Assembly: GCA_947044405.1 (NCBI GenBank)
Contig: CAMRHE010000333.1
Location: 868,001 to 932,000 of the forward strand
DNA: 64,000 bases
Direction of reading: 5' to 3'
DNA from: Leptodactylus fallax
Lineage: Eukaryota > Chordata > Amphibia > Anura > Leptodactylidae
Shown: positions 21,940-32,693 of the stretch, one piece after another
How the letters are laid out: every line of letters begins with the position of its first letter
Position numbering within the stretch: the first letter of the stretch is position 1
Notes under the pieces: generated by a model
What the model was told of the DNA's origin: nothing
The model's input: only the letters and a program-made list of their open reading frames with translations
Database searches by the model: none
Program-made: the position numbers and the translations under genes

Positions 21940-23023
21940 ATCTGCCCCTAAAAGACTGAGGCAAAGTCTTGCCTTTTTTATCAGCCAAGCCTTCTAAAAT
22001 TTCATCCAGGCTACTGCCAAAGACTCTTCCTGGCTCAAATGGTAAGGCACAAAGGTTATACTTGGAGATAAAATCAGCTCTCCAAGGTTTTAACCATAAG
22101 GGTCTCCTCGCCGCCGTGGAAAGCGCCAAGGACTTTGACGCCAGCCTTAATTGATAATGGGAGGCCTCAGCTAGGAATTCTGCCGCCAAAGAAGTCGAAG
22201 TTAAGAAGGAAAGTAACTCGTCTCTGGAGACACCAGAATCGATGTCCCTCTCAAGCTGGACCAAATCAGCCCGTAGTTTGGCTGAAACGTCACATAACGC
22301 AACAGCGAATAGGCCTTCTTGAGAGTACTCTCCATGCGTCTGTCCATAGGATCCTGCAGATTTGCTCCATCCTCAGATGGTACTAGAGTGCGGCGAGATA
22401 GCTTGGCTACCGCTATATCCACCTTAGGGGGAGGACCCCACTGATCCAGTTGAGACTCTGCGATGGGGAACAAGGCCTTAAACCTACCAGTAGTTATAAA
22501 GGGTTTCTCCGGAAATTTCCACTCTGAAGACATTAACTTTCTTAATGTCTCGTCCACTTGGAAGACCCTAGGTCCTCTATAGGTGGACGTGGAGGCTTCC
22601 CCATCAACATCACGGTCTTTAGACCGGATGGACTTCGGCAGCCTATTGACTTTCTCGAGTGGGAAGAGAGGTCTGCTGGTATCTTCAGCGGAGTCATCAG
22701 AAGACAAAGTTTCATCCACAACCTGAAAATCTACCGTCCGAGACCCGCAAGAGAGGATGTTTTTCAAGACGTGGTCTCTTGGCGATCTGGGAGACAGAAT
22801 TCCGGATCTCCTTGAGAGAGTCCTCCATGTATTCTTTCACCCATGTCACAACCTCACGTATGGATGGCTCCTCAGAAGGGGGGCCACGACACTGGCGACA
22901 GCGGGTGAATTCATAGCCGTCAGGCAAGGGAGTCTTACAATCTAAACAGGTTAAATGTTTACGCTTGGAGGATTTCTTCCTCCTAAAATCTCCATCACCA
23001 GAGCCGGAAGCAGAAGAAGAAAT
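21809..23023 (-). pseudogene. DIRS gag-like protein (frameshifted)
   Basis: After a probable 3' splice site (CTTTTTAG, exon start 23023) a Ser- and Lys-rich lead reaches two CxxC pairs in CLDCKTPLPDGYEFTRCRQC, which would suit a zinc ribbon. WVKEYMEDSLKEIR follows. A frameshift near 22720-22760 leads to SSDDSAEDTS and DIAVAKLSRRTLVPS. A second near 22201-22264 leads to a Gly/Arg-rich tail (RGRFGPGRGRGFSPRRG) ending at 21809. This layout is typical of DIRS gag, which probably packages the RNA. Boundaries of the frameshifts are approximate. Confidence 0.8.
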
Positions 23024-23542
23024 CTAAAAAGACCACAAAAAGTCACAGACAATAACAATACCAATATTACAAACCGCAACCAGAACCAGAAAGAGAGGGG
23101 TACCTTAAGGAGGTCGGTCGTCGCAAAAAATGTAGCAACAGCACACGCAATAGTCAAAATAGGGTAATCTCTGAATCACAGAGGAGAATTCTACTCCTTA
23201 GCAATAGGAGAGCCAGAAAATCACAGCCCAACCCAAATGGACTATGGGACATTTTAAAGGCAACCATAAGTGGAGGCGGAGCCAAACACAAAACTAATCC
23301 ACAATGAAAAAATTCATAGGAAATCATGCAGAGCAAGGCCAGCGATATGAATCGACAATTCATATAATATATGAACAAGAATGAATAAATACTACTTACC
23401 CTCCTGAGATTTATAGCACCAAAACGGGTCAAATGCCATAATGAAACATAAAGGAGCAAAAGCCTAAGTCAGAGGCTCAAACAACAAGCAGCAAAAATCA
23501 ATTCTATATTTTGCCTTTAAATTTTAAATTTCCAAACTTACC
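23024..23542 (-). promoter_or_regulatory. Candidate leader intron of the DIRS element
   Basis: On the minus strand a donor GCG|GTAAGT lies at 23541-23540, and a second, AG|GGTAAGT, at 23399-23398. The acceptor CTTTTTAG at 23025-23024 lies just before the gag frame and directly after a stop codon. Splicing would join a GC-rich leader to gag. This is seen only as sequence signals. Confidence 0.4.
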
Positions 23543-23828
23543 GCACTTTTTCCGAGAACCGGAAGTAGGCACGAAGGAGTCCGGCGAAATCCGCCCACAC
23601 GGGAACCCGGACACAGAGAAGGGTTCCGGCCGTCGCAAAGTCCGACGTACCCTCCGGGTAGGCCGAAGCCTACCGCCGGCCGAAGAATTACCGACAGAAG
23701 CGCTGAGAAGAAGGAACGCAGGCCGGCAACAGAAGGAAACGACCACCTCAAGGTAAGAAAAAACCCCTTAACACTACAGAGGTCACAAGAGACCTCCTCC
23801 ACCTGTCTCACACAGGACAGAAAAAAAC

Positions 23829-23920
23829 ACAGGTGAGGGAGGTCTCTCATGCCCTCTTATAGGGCAGGTTAGTAAGCACATTTTTGTGCTAATTAAAAGT
23901 TCCACCTGTCCTAAACAACA
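23829..23920. repeat. DIRS inverted terminal repeat, right
   Basis: Inverse of 18681-18772. Outside it, 23921-23968 carries the unique right-end extension that is copied in inverse orientation in the internal complementary region. Confidence 0.92.
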
Positions 23921-23968
23921 CACAGGGGGAGAAATACCCATATTGTGCTGCTGTAGGACGTAAGGGAA

Positions 23969-24323
23969 ACCCTGTTATCATGTCAGTACCTAGACACATA
24001 GAATCCTCTGGTTTACCATTCTGAATATGCATGTTTTTGGGCATGTTGTCTTTTAAAGGGTGAGTCCAGAATTAAAACAATAAAGGTTTGCTTTGATCCT
24101 GAAACAACACCACATGTGTCCACATGTTGAAAAGGGATGGCCTGTAATACTAGACAAAATCTATGGACAAGCATGGGGTAGTGTCTGTGAATAAAACAAC
24201 AGAATCACAGCGTGAGATTTAATACAAAAACCTACAGTAGATAATATGTGAGGAGCGATGCTAAGCAAAAGTGGTCCATGCATTATTTTATGTGAAAGGG
24301 CAACTTACTATTTTTCATTATTT
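23969..24323. other. Unannotated DNA
   Basis: No gene or clear repeat is seen between the DIRS element and the next MITE-like sequence. Confidence 0.45.
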
Positions 24324-24560
24324 AAAGGGGTTTTCCAGCCCCAACGGGATTTTAATAATAATGACTTTTCAATGGGTTAGGTCATCAGTATCCAATCGGT
24401 AGGGGTCTGTCACCTGGACCCTGCTACAATCAGCTGATCTGGCTGCCTCCCAGTGTCAGAAGCTACTGCAGTGGAAGGAGCCGGAATCAGCTCTGCTCCT
24501 AGTCAAGTAATAGGTGCAGAGCTTCAATCTTGTACAGTGTACAATGTACAGAGTATTAAA
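24324..24560 (+). repeat. MITE-like repeat with AGGGGTTTTCCAGCC terminus
   Basis: 'AAAGGGGTTTTCCAGCCCCA' at the start and an interior mentioning 'CAGCTGATCTGG' resemble the repeat at 61555-61881. The second terminus is not found, so it is probably truncated. Confidence 0.45.
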
Positions 24561-24835
24561 AACATATAATGATGTCACTGTGATGATGCCATTATAATGT
24601 CCCCCTAAAGGGAAATTGTGAAAACTAATGCAGCAAAAAAGTGACTATTCACATAGCAGGGTTAACTATGGGGCTCTATAGAAAGCCTAATGACAGGACC
24701 ATGTGCAGTTCTCCATACCCTCTCTATTGTCCTTAGTCATTACTCAATACACCTAATTTCTGAAATTAAATGGGAGTGAAGTAAGGGCCCTTGTTTTCTT
24801 GGCCGCATAAGCACTACTATGCCCTGTTACTACAG

Positions 24836-25075
24836 ATGGATGAATTAGTCATACCAAGCTTCGACTCGAATATTCCATATTATTCATTGTTTTATGAAAC
24901 CGAACAAATGGAGATTAGTCTCGGACGAACTAAAATGATGTCATGACGCTTGGTGTGAACATGTGACTGCTGTTGGCCCAATCAGAGGCCTCGTCAATGA
25001 TGTCACAGAAGAGCACTGGATGTCACTAGAAGAGCACTGGATGTCGCGCGGAGGCAAAAAGAGGTAACGGAAGAT

Positions 25076-25106
<31 letters not shown>

Positions 25107-25222
25107 ACACCTCCTCTGAGCCTCCCCCTATTATACTCGGGGTTCTGAAGAGACAAATAAGGGTCCTGAGCTGCCAAACCTGAACACAAAACAAATCTGA
25201 AGGTTTCGCCCATCTCTACCTG
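24836..25222 (-). repeat. Dispersed MITE-like repeat with poly(T) tract
   Basis: Shares blocks with 38030-38480 in opposite orientation: the TTACCTCTTT/AAAGAGGTAACGGAAG stretch, GATGTCAC repeats and a 'TATACTCGGGGTTCTGAAGAG' type segment. The end GCCCATCTCTA resembles the terminus TAGATATGGGC of the other copy. A T-run lies at 25084-25106. Confidence 0.5.
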
Positions 25223-25833
25223 TTACCTTCATTGTAGACAATCTATATAACAAAGTGGCCGAGGTCTCTTAGACAATTTTCCCTGCAGTGGCACTCTTAG
25301 CTATCTGCTGTGTAGGTACTATCGCTGCATTGGCCAGGACTGTCACTGTGCAGGGTAAATCAGCAGAGGAGCTGGTGGTTGACCAAATGATATGTCATCA
25401 CTTACTTTCCTAGTGAGAAAACCACTTGTAATGCTGTCCTGTTCTACAATGATACATTCACATAACTGGAAACGCACTGTACTTGTCAAGAGAGAAAGGT
25501 GAAGGCTACAAAGATCTAGACAAATTCCAACTAAATCTAATCTTAAATGGCAACTACGGTACATATTGTAAGCCATTGCTGTGATAATTTATGTCTCTTC
25601 TCTACTGTGAAGCCCATAAACATCAGTCAGGTACAGTGTAAAGAGACTGTATTCCCAGCTGGAGCATTAATAATGAGAAGGTATAAATCAGAAGGCAGAG
25701 ATTACTGTGTGCAAGGATGTATTATTACTAGAAAATTCATAATTTTTCTTGCCTGTATTTATTTGTTTAGAAGAACCAATAGTAATCTATCATTCTGTTA
25801 TCTTGCTACCCATTATTTATCTATCTATCTAGA
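25223..25833. other. Unannotated DNA ending in a short TCTA repeat
   Basis: No recognisable gene. A 114-codon ORF (25547-25891) has no domain and runs into the next repeat. TCTATCTATCTA lies at about 25818-25831. Confidence 0.4.
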
Positions 25834-27149
25834 AACAAAAATAAATGTAGAGCAGCACCAAATACAAAAAACAGAAACCTATCACGGCTAGTGGGTGCAA
25901 ATCCTCAGGGATCTGGCATCTGGTCCCAAAATAGTAAAATGGAAAGAATGAATAGCACTCCAGGTTTATGCAAAAAATGATAGTGGTTTTATTCCATACT
26001 GCTACAACGTTTCGGTCCTAATGGTAGAGGACCTTTCTCAAACAAAGCCATAGTGGAAATGTACAAACATAGTGAGAGGTTCAGGAATTAGCAAAGTGAG
26101 TGACATCACCTCTTATTAAATGTAAATATCAAAAATATTATGTAATCAAATAAAGTGTACAATATAAAGTGTATCTCAGGTGCAGACATGAAGAGTGCAA
26201 TGATATATTGCACATATAGTGATAGGATTCAGATCATGTAAAACATGAACCATATATTATATTAATAGTAATAAAAGCACAAGTGTGAGCAGTGACCATA
26301 AGTAATAAATAGCTGATATATAACAGGAAACGTCAGTAAATGAATAAAACACAGCTATAAAGGATTAAGAACTGACCACACATGTAAGCCGCCATTATAA
26401 CACCAAACAAGCATGTATCTGTTTGTATAGAGAGGTCACATGACCCAACAGCTATCAACTACTGAAACTTTATTAACAAATATACAAATGCACACAATGA
26501 ACACTGCACAAATGCAATGCCAGTAAAAGAAAACCATGGACACCATCTTTATAAATGGCATGATGAGAAGAAGGCAGTCTAGTATGTAGTTCCAATTTAA
26601 AGGGCCAACACATTATAAACATTGAATATCAAAAAAAAGAAAAGAAACAAAAAACAGGGCTAAACCTCAGACAGATGTGTAAATCACACAATGACCTACA
26701 ACATCTGTGATGTATCACCCTCAAACCAATAGCTATCCCAATATATACAGTACATTAAATGCCAACCTGTTGTGAGAATCACAATAGTGACAAACACCCC
26801 AGTAGGCAAATAAACTAATAAATGTACAACTGCATAATAGATATGCGCAACCATGCTTCAACCAGACCAGATGCCCCTCATATAACACCACCAAGGGAAC
26901 AGGAGAGAAATCTACGGGTATGTCCTATGTGAACCATGAAAATTATCCACAGATACATTACACTCTTCATGTCTGCACTGAGATACACTTTATATTGTGC
27001 ACTTTATTTGATTGCGTAATATTGTTGATGTTTACAGATAATAAGATGTGATGTCACTCATTTTGTTCATTGCTTTGAGGACCAAAACATTGCAGCGGTA
27101 TGGAATAAAACCACTATAATTTTTTTGCATATACCTGGAGTGTTATCCA
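25834..27149. mobile_element. Penelope-like foldback unit with inverted ends
   Basis: The left end (about 25905-26220, minus) and the right end (about 26940-27149, plus) are inverted copies. Both carry GGAATAAAACCACTAT after an AAACGTTG- or AAACATTG-type motif, and CACTTTATATTGTGCAC and GTGCAGACATGAAGAGTG-type blocks further in. The interior, about 720 bp, has no ORF. TCTA repeats flank both ends. The AAACG motif and tail resemble terminal repeats of Penelope-like elements; that name is an inference. Confidence 0.55.
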
Positions 27150-27150
27150 T

Positions 27151-27201
<51 letters not shown>
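27150..27201 (+). repeat. (TCTA)n microsatellite
   Basis: About 13 units of TCTA directly at the right end of the preceding foldback unit; a shorter array lies at its left end. Confidence 0.97.
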
Positions 27202-27203
<2 letters not shown>

Positions 27204-27249
27204 TTGAGCTGAACACCACTATTTTTCTTAATTCTGTCATGTTACTATA

Positions 27250-27861
27250 AAGCTCTTTTACTCTGTTCCCTGACTGGGCATTGCTGATAACGGGGTCCCC
27301 CTATGAACCCCCCACCACCTTTGATACCCAAACTGCTGGGCCTAAATGCCTTCCCCCTCTTTTCCAGCCTCGACCCCTGCCCCCCAGCTCTCAAACCCCC
27401 CACCCCCTTAGAAATAAACCAAGACCAAAGGGTTGGATTAAATCGGCCACAGCAGCCGTATTTATTAACAAACAACAAATAAATAACAACAAGTATAACT
27501 TATTATAATTTGCATAACTTAAAATAATTTAACAATAAACGCTTAACCTGGGTAAGAGTCCTTGGAGCTACAAAAAACTATCAATCCCCCGGCCTGGCGC
27601 TAACATAACCACACCATAAATTTACCACCAGCCGCGACCACCGGCTCGGCGGCACCATGAATAAAGACGAACTCCTTCTTCCATGTACCAGCTCCCAGGG
27701 CCAATTTACCCTGTAACCGTTCACCGTGCGCCAGGCCATCCACCAAAATGTGCAATTACCACCAAATGTATAGGTGGAGCCTACCTTTGACTCCACCCTT
27801 TTAGCCAATTGACCACCAACTCCAAGGACCCCACCCGCCACTGCGAGCACGCCTTAATCCC
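27250..27861 (-). other. 3' non-coding part of the Ngaro-like element (approximate)
   Basis: C-rich sequence (27290-27420), then an AT-rich stretch (27460-27545) and again GC-richer sequence up to the hydrolase stop. Terminal repeats are expected here for the family, but I found none that match the 5' end by eye. The left boundary is uncertain. Confidence 0.4.
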
Positions 27862-28530
27862 TTAAGCGTGAGAGACCCGCCACACTTCCAGGGCCCTCTC
27901 AACACCCTCCTGGATACCTAGTGTCCACAAATCTATACCCACCGCATTCAGATGGACCCCGTCCCGCAACCAAAACTCCCCCTCCCCAGACTCCAACTCC
28001 TTGTGCCGCACGCACACACCGCCGTTCCTGGACACAAACCCCGCAACAGCCCGGTTAACCTTAATCCTGGCCTTGTTGAGCCTTTCAACAGACCTAGCCT
28101 CCCGCCATGTTTTTCTCGGTACAATATCGGACCACACGGTAACAATCCCCGGAAACATGGACCACAACCTCAACAGGTCATACTTTATGTCCCTCACTAA
28201 GTCGCGAAAGGGACGAACCCCCAGGTCATTGCCACCAGCATGTATCACGATAATGTCCGGAGACCGATCCAACCTCGTGCACCTGTGGATTTCGGGCATG
28301 ACCCGACTCCACACCATACCTCGGACTCCAATCCAACGTACAACGACCGCAGCCCTGTCGAACCCCAGCTGCCGACCATTCCGCCGCACGCCGGCCCTCT
28401 CCGCGCCCCAGAACACAAAAGAATGGCCGAAGATCCAGACTAACCGAGCAGAAGGGCCTACGAAAGAAGAAATAAAGTAGGGGGAGGGCGGAGAAAATAC
28501 CCAACAACACAATGATTCACATTTGGGCAA
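27862..28530 (-). CDS. SGNH hydrolase-like protein of the Ngaro-like element
   Basis: This is a 222-codon open frame with the marks of the SGNH/GDSL esterase fold: FGHS with the nucleophile Ser at residue 37, AGGND at 98-102, and RDGVHLN with Asp190 and His193. Members of the fold hydrolyse esters; the role in retroelements is unknown. The frame starts at a TTG at 28530, overlapping the last 14 bases of the recombinase frame. The first ATG is residue 72, after the catalytic Ser, so translation must use another mechanism. A pyrimidine tract and TAG at 28459-28458, just before the domain, could be a 3' splice site. The frame has no stop or shift although neighbours do. Confidence 0.8.
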   Translation of the reverse strand: MPKCESLCCWVFSPPSPYFISSFVGPSARLVWIFGHSFVFWGAERAGVRRNGRQLGFDRAAVVVRWIGVRGMVWSRVMPEIHRCTRLDRSPDIIVIHAGGNDLGVRPFRDLVRDIKYDLLRLWSMFPGIVTVWSDIVPRKTWREARSVERLNKARIKVNRAVAGFVSRNGGVCVRHKELESGEGEFWLRDGVHLNAVGIDLWTLGIQEGVERALEVWRVSHA

Positions 28531-29498
28531 GGTGTGGACGTATGTATGATCTATACCTCTGCGATTCCCACCTACCGATACGTCGGACCACCTCCGAGCT
28601 CAACCCCCAACTAGCTGCCTCTGTCGCTGCGCCAATGCGAAAAGAGTGTGGAGCATATCGAGAGGCGTCAAGGCCCAGCGAGTCCAAACAACCCCTAAAA
28701 ACAGCCGAGAACTGATAACGGGAAAGGAACGAACCATCCTCATGACGCAGGAGGGGACCGCCCGCAGAAGCTGGAACCAACCCCCCGAAAAACAAGCAAA
28801 CAACGCACCGGGCACATATCTGACCCTACAACCGCACCCAGGCGCAGATACTTCCCTGCCCCCGCCTGATCCGTCTTAGACCTGCGAACCCTGACCACTA
28901 GGACCCCTTCCTCCATGTACACATCATCCACCTGTAAACCACCCGGCCGCTTAGTCGACACGGACACCAACTCACCCACCCTGAGAGCCCCGAAAAAGGC
29001 TAGAGAAAAAGCCAGGTGAAACAAAACGCATTCATAGTGCGAAGAACAAAAACGGCCCAGTTCCAACCCCAAACGCTCCAAAAGCTGAAATGTAACCGGG
29101 CGCCGTGTGTCACTACTTCCCCTGCCCCTGCGGAACCCCTTAAGCGCACGTTGAACCAAGAAATGTTTGGTAAAGTCCGCCAAACCCCTCAACTTGAAAC
29201 CAAATGCCAACGCCGCTACCGCACCATTAACTTTCGCCACGGACCATCCATCTGAAGACCAACGGCTTAACAAGAACAATAAAGCCCCAACCCTATCCTC
29301 ATCAGTATGTACCTGACCTAAATCTCCCACCCAATCCTCCCAAAGCTGCCAAGCCCTTGAATACTTATCCCAGGTGCCGGGGGCCAACGATGCCTGAATC
29401 AATGTCCCTGCTTTTCGCAAACCAAGTCCCATAATTCTGGAGGACATGGAATCCCTTCCACTTCCGCCCCCGGAGCCAGGGCACGAAACCGCTCCCAC
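28517..29498 (-). pseudogene. Ngaro-like tyrosine recombinase (one frameshift)
   Basis: The upstream frame (28740-29498) has the core-binding domain (WDKYSRAWQLWEDWVGDLG) and the first catalytic Arg in FFGALRVGELVSV. Near 28780, in a run of six C followed by five A, the frame shifts. The other frame carries HSFRIGAATEAASWG (the HxxR box) and the final Tyr in RYRSYIRP, ending at 28517. All catalytic residues are present but split by one indel. It begins about 100 bases before the RT frame ends. The protein would insert a circular DNA copy into the genome, as known for this group. Confidence 0.88.
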
Positions 29499-30946
29499 TG
29501 GAAACGAGACAAAGAATCAGCAACGTCATTTTTAACCCCCGGAACATGCACTGCCACCACCCATGCATTCAGGCACAAGCAACGCAATACTAAACGCTGA
29601 AGCAACGTGATAACTGGAGGAGAAGACGCAGTCACATTATTAATGGCCGACACAACTGACATGTTATCACAATGAAATCTAACTTTTTTATCCTGGAACG
29701 CCCCACCCCATATGGACACCGCGACTAAAATCGGGAATAACTCAAGTACAGTCAAATTCCGCGTCAGACCTTGTTCACGCCACGACGCAGGCCAAGGAGC
29801 GGCGCACCACTGCCCCCTGTAATAGGCCCCAAAACCGTGGCCCCCTGCCGCATCCGTAAAGAGGTCACAATCGAACACATCGATCACTGCTGACTGGACC
29901 AGTGATCTACCATTGAACTGGTCTAAAAAAGTGTCCCATACTGCCAGGTCCTCCCGATGTATCACCCCCAGCCGAATAAAGTGTCGTGGATTTGACACCC
30001 CGTTCATGGCCCCTGCCAGCCGGCGACAAAAAATCCTACCCATGGGGATAATGCGGCAGGCAAAATTTAAACTGCCTAACAATGACTGGAGGTCGCGCAA
30101 CGTAATTTTTCGCATGTGACGAGCACGCCTCACCCTCTCTCTAAGATCAACCAGCTTGTCACCAGGCAACCGGAACTCCATTGCCACAGTGTCAAGCTCT
30201 ATGCCCAAGAAACTCAATCTAGTGCACGGACCCTCAGTCTTTTCCGGTGACAACGGTACCCCAAACTTACTGGCGACCCACCGCGCGGTTGCCAACAAAA
30301 CCGCGCATACATCGGAGCCCGCCGGACCTATACAGAGGAAATCATCGAGGTAGTGTATCACTGACTCAACCCCCGCCACATCCCGAATTACCGACTCTAA
30401 AAAGGTGCTGAACGCCTCAAAGTATGCGCACGATATTGAGCAACCCATAGGGAGGCAACGATCCACGTAATACCCGCCGTCCCAGTAGCAGCCCAGTAAC
30501 CTAACGCTGTCAGGGTGTACCGGCAGTAACCTGAACGCCGCCTCCACATCCGTCTTAGCTAAGAGGGCCCCTGGACCGCAACGCCGTACCCAATGCACAG
30601 CTGCATCAAACGAGGTATATACTACCGAACAAAGCTCGGGTGCAATACCATCGTTGACCGACGCTCCTTTGGGATAAGACAAATGATGTATGAGCCGAAA
30701 CTGATTCGGCTCCTTCTTCGGCACCACCCCCAAAGGAGATACAATTAAACCTTCCAAAGGGGGTGATGCGAAGGGGCCCGCCATGCGCCCCAAGGCCACC
30801 TCCTTCCTCAGTTTTTTGGACACCACCCCCGAGTGTTCCGCTGCCGACCTCAAGTTAGTTATACAAAAGGGGACTGTGTGCGTCGGCAGGGGAATCCTAA
30901 AACCCTCCCTAAAACCTTCTACCAGAAACTTTGCACTCTCCTGTTA
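29399..30946 (-). pseudogene. Ngaro-like reverse transcriptase/RNase H (core frame intact)
   Basis: From 30853 to 29399 the frame is open for 484 codons. RT blocks include VSPLGVVPKKEPNQFRLIH (about 38-56), KTDVEAAF (first Asp, residue 102) and YLDDFL (168-173). RNase H acidic residues appear in FTDAAGG (about 334), ELFPIL (371), HCDNMSVV (396) and DVADSLSR (446). Upstream it extends in frame to SAKFLVEGFREGFRIPL, where a one-base deletion near 30947 appears to separate it from gag. The catalytic core is therefore undamaged, unlike the gag-pol junction. It would copy element RNA into DNA. Confidence 0.88.
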
Positions 30947-32693
30947 ACATAACTATTTAGGTACGGAAGCATGGCTTCCAGCTTCACCGGCGTCTGCCCC
31001 TTGTCCACTATTAGGCAAGGCCTTGGTCCTTTGTTTGCGCAAGCAACGTGCCGCACCATGGGACACCCCTCCGCAGAATGAACAGGCATGTTTGAATCTA
31101 CAGTTGAAGCCGAATTTACATTGGGCTTCATTGAACTGCCAACACAGCCCGTAACGTTGCTGGGCCTGTGCACCTGCCCCCCCCTGAGCCGTAACTGAGA
31201 CCACCATGGCCGGTTCCACCGGCCGCCCCAGGAAAGGGCTGGCCAAAGCGAGCTGGCGCCATAACCCGAAGCCACAAACCTATATCTTTCTGGTCCCACC
31301 GTATGCTGGGCCGAACCGCCTTACGCTGACGGAACTGCTCATCATACCGCAGCCATGTCTGACCCCCATACACCCGATACGCCTCACCTATAGAGTCCTG
31401 ATAGCAAAAAAGCCCCGAACAGTTGTCAGGAGCCTTTTCACCAATGACACTCGCTAAAATGGCAAAGGCCTGAAGCCAATTAGCAAAAGTCTGTGGAATC
31501 AGGCGCCACCTACGTTTTTCTTCCTCCTCTTTTTTGCTATCCTCCTTCTTACTCTTGTCTAAGTTAAATTTAGCTAAAGGGAGCAAGGAAAAGATTTCGA
31601 CGTACTCGTCCTTCCAAATCTTCTCCCTCACTTCCTTTTTTAAATGCGCCCCTAGAGGACCCTCAAAACACACATAAACCTCCCCCCGAGCCCTGTCGTC
31701 TAGCCTCACCGAATCAACCTTCTCTTTATCTGTCTGGACAGACACTGTGACACCCGCCGGAGCCCCTACCACCGGCGCACTCTGTGACGCTACTGACTGA
31801 ACCGCAGGAGGGACCCACGCCGCCACCGGGGAACCGCTAACACTCTGTTCGCAGCGCGACAGTAGCTCCCTCACGCTACCCAATAGCTCCCTAATCCCCT
31901 CAGAAGCTACACCACCACCCACTGGGGACTCCGGCCTATCTATCCCTAACCCCTGGGACATTAGAATAGGAGGAAACGGACACGACAATGAATGGTACTC
32001 ACCAGACTGCGTAGGTGCTGTGGGCCCACCAGTCGACGGTCCTGCATCCTGCTGACCTGGGTCGCTGTACAGGAGAACGCTGGCGCCTGTTGATTGTTGA
32101 GAACCATCCCGCTGACAGCTGCAGCACGACCGACATCCCTGGGAAGGTTGACCTGCACCCGCGTATGCACTTGAAACCACTGGATGCACCTCGGACCGGG
32201 GCTGTGGTGCCATGAAGGAGGGGCCAGCGCCGTGCTGCTCGTCGTTCAGAATTTCCCGCTGCTGTACCAAGGGCACTTGGAAAGCCGGAACCGACGGGAC
32301 TTGAAGACACAGTCCCCCTCCCGCTGGAGCATCACAGGAGGGGACCGCTGCACCACGTGCTGTAGCCATATGGAGACTGGATGTGGAGGTCCCCCCACTG
32401 AGGCCAGTGGCAGGGATCTCCACCTCCGCAGGGGCCAGGCGACTGGCAGGATTCCTCCCAGACCGGGACCTCCGCGCCTGAGCAGTGGAGCGGGGTGCCC
32501 GGCCTGGAGGGGCCCGAGAGGGACTCCTATGTCGCCGGGCCCTAGGGGGCTCATCAGGGCTCAAACGTGCCGGCGGGCGAGTCCTGCGCGGCCGCCGCCG
32601 CTCAGACGCCTCCGGGGGTAGTGAAGGGTTAATGGGGGGGGGCGGCAGGCTGCATAATGTCAGCCAGCCGCTCCTGCAGCCAGGCCTCACCAT
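30947..32693 (-). pseudogene. Ngaro-like gag with CCCH and CCHC zinc fingers (frameshifted)
   Basis: From ATG 32693 a 521-codon frame runs to 31128: a Pro/Arg/Ser-rich first half, then a conserved part with VYVCFEGPLGAHLKKEVREK, a KKEEEEKRRW stretch and TFANWLQAFAILAS. The downstream frame (31246 on) has CWQFNEAQCKFGFNCRFKH, a CCCH-type finger, followed by CSFCGGVSHGAARC, a CCHC knuckle. A third frame gives VKLEAMLPYLNSYVNR before the RT. Frameshifts therefore lie near 31150-31200, 30995 and 30947. Gag of this group is expected to bind element RNA; the fingers fit that role. Confidence 0.8.

Larger units (their letters stand above)
18657..23968 (-). mobile_element. DIRS-like tyrosine-recombinase retrotransposon
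   Basis: The order on the minus strand is gag, RT/RNase H, tyrosine recombinase, between inverted terminal repeats and with an internal complementary region near the 3' end. I set the ends at 18657 and 23968 because the internal region (about 18843-18880) contains the inverse of the left end joined directly to the inverse of the right end. DIRS elements replicate through a circle and integrate without target duplication; I see none. The gag frame has at least two frameshifts, RT one stop and recombinase one frameshift. Confidence 0.93.

Noticed and set aside
23511..23756. Plus-strand 81-codon ORF followed by a donor-like AAG|GTAAGA
   Set aside because: It is antisense to the DIRS leader, is rich in Arg/Glu without a domain, and no acceptor or exon partner is visible. 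Kept only as a curiosity.
31206..32621. Plus-strand ORFs opposite the Ngaro gag
   Set aside because: High GC gives long antisense frames; they lack domains, while the minus-strand frames have zinc fingers and gag similarity.
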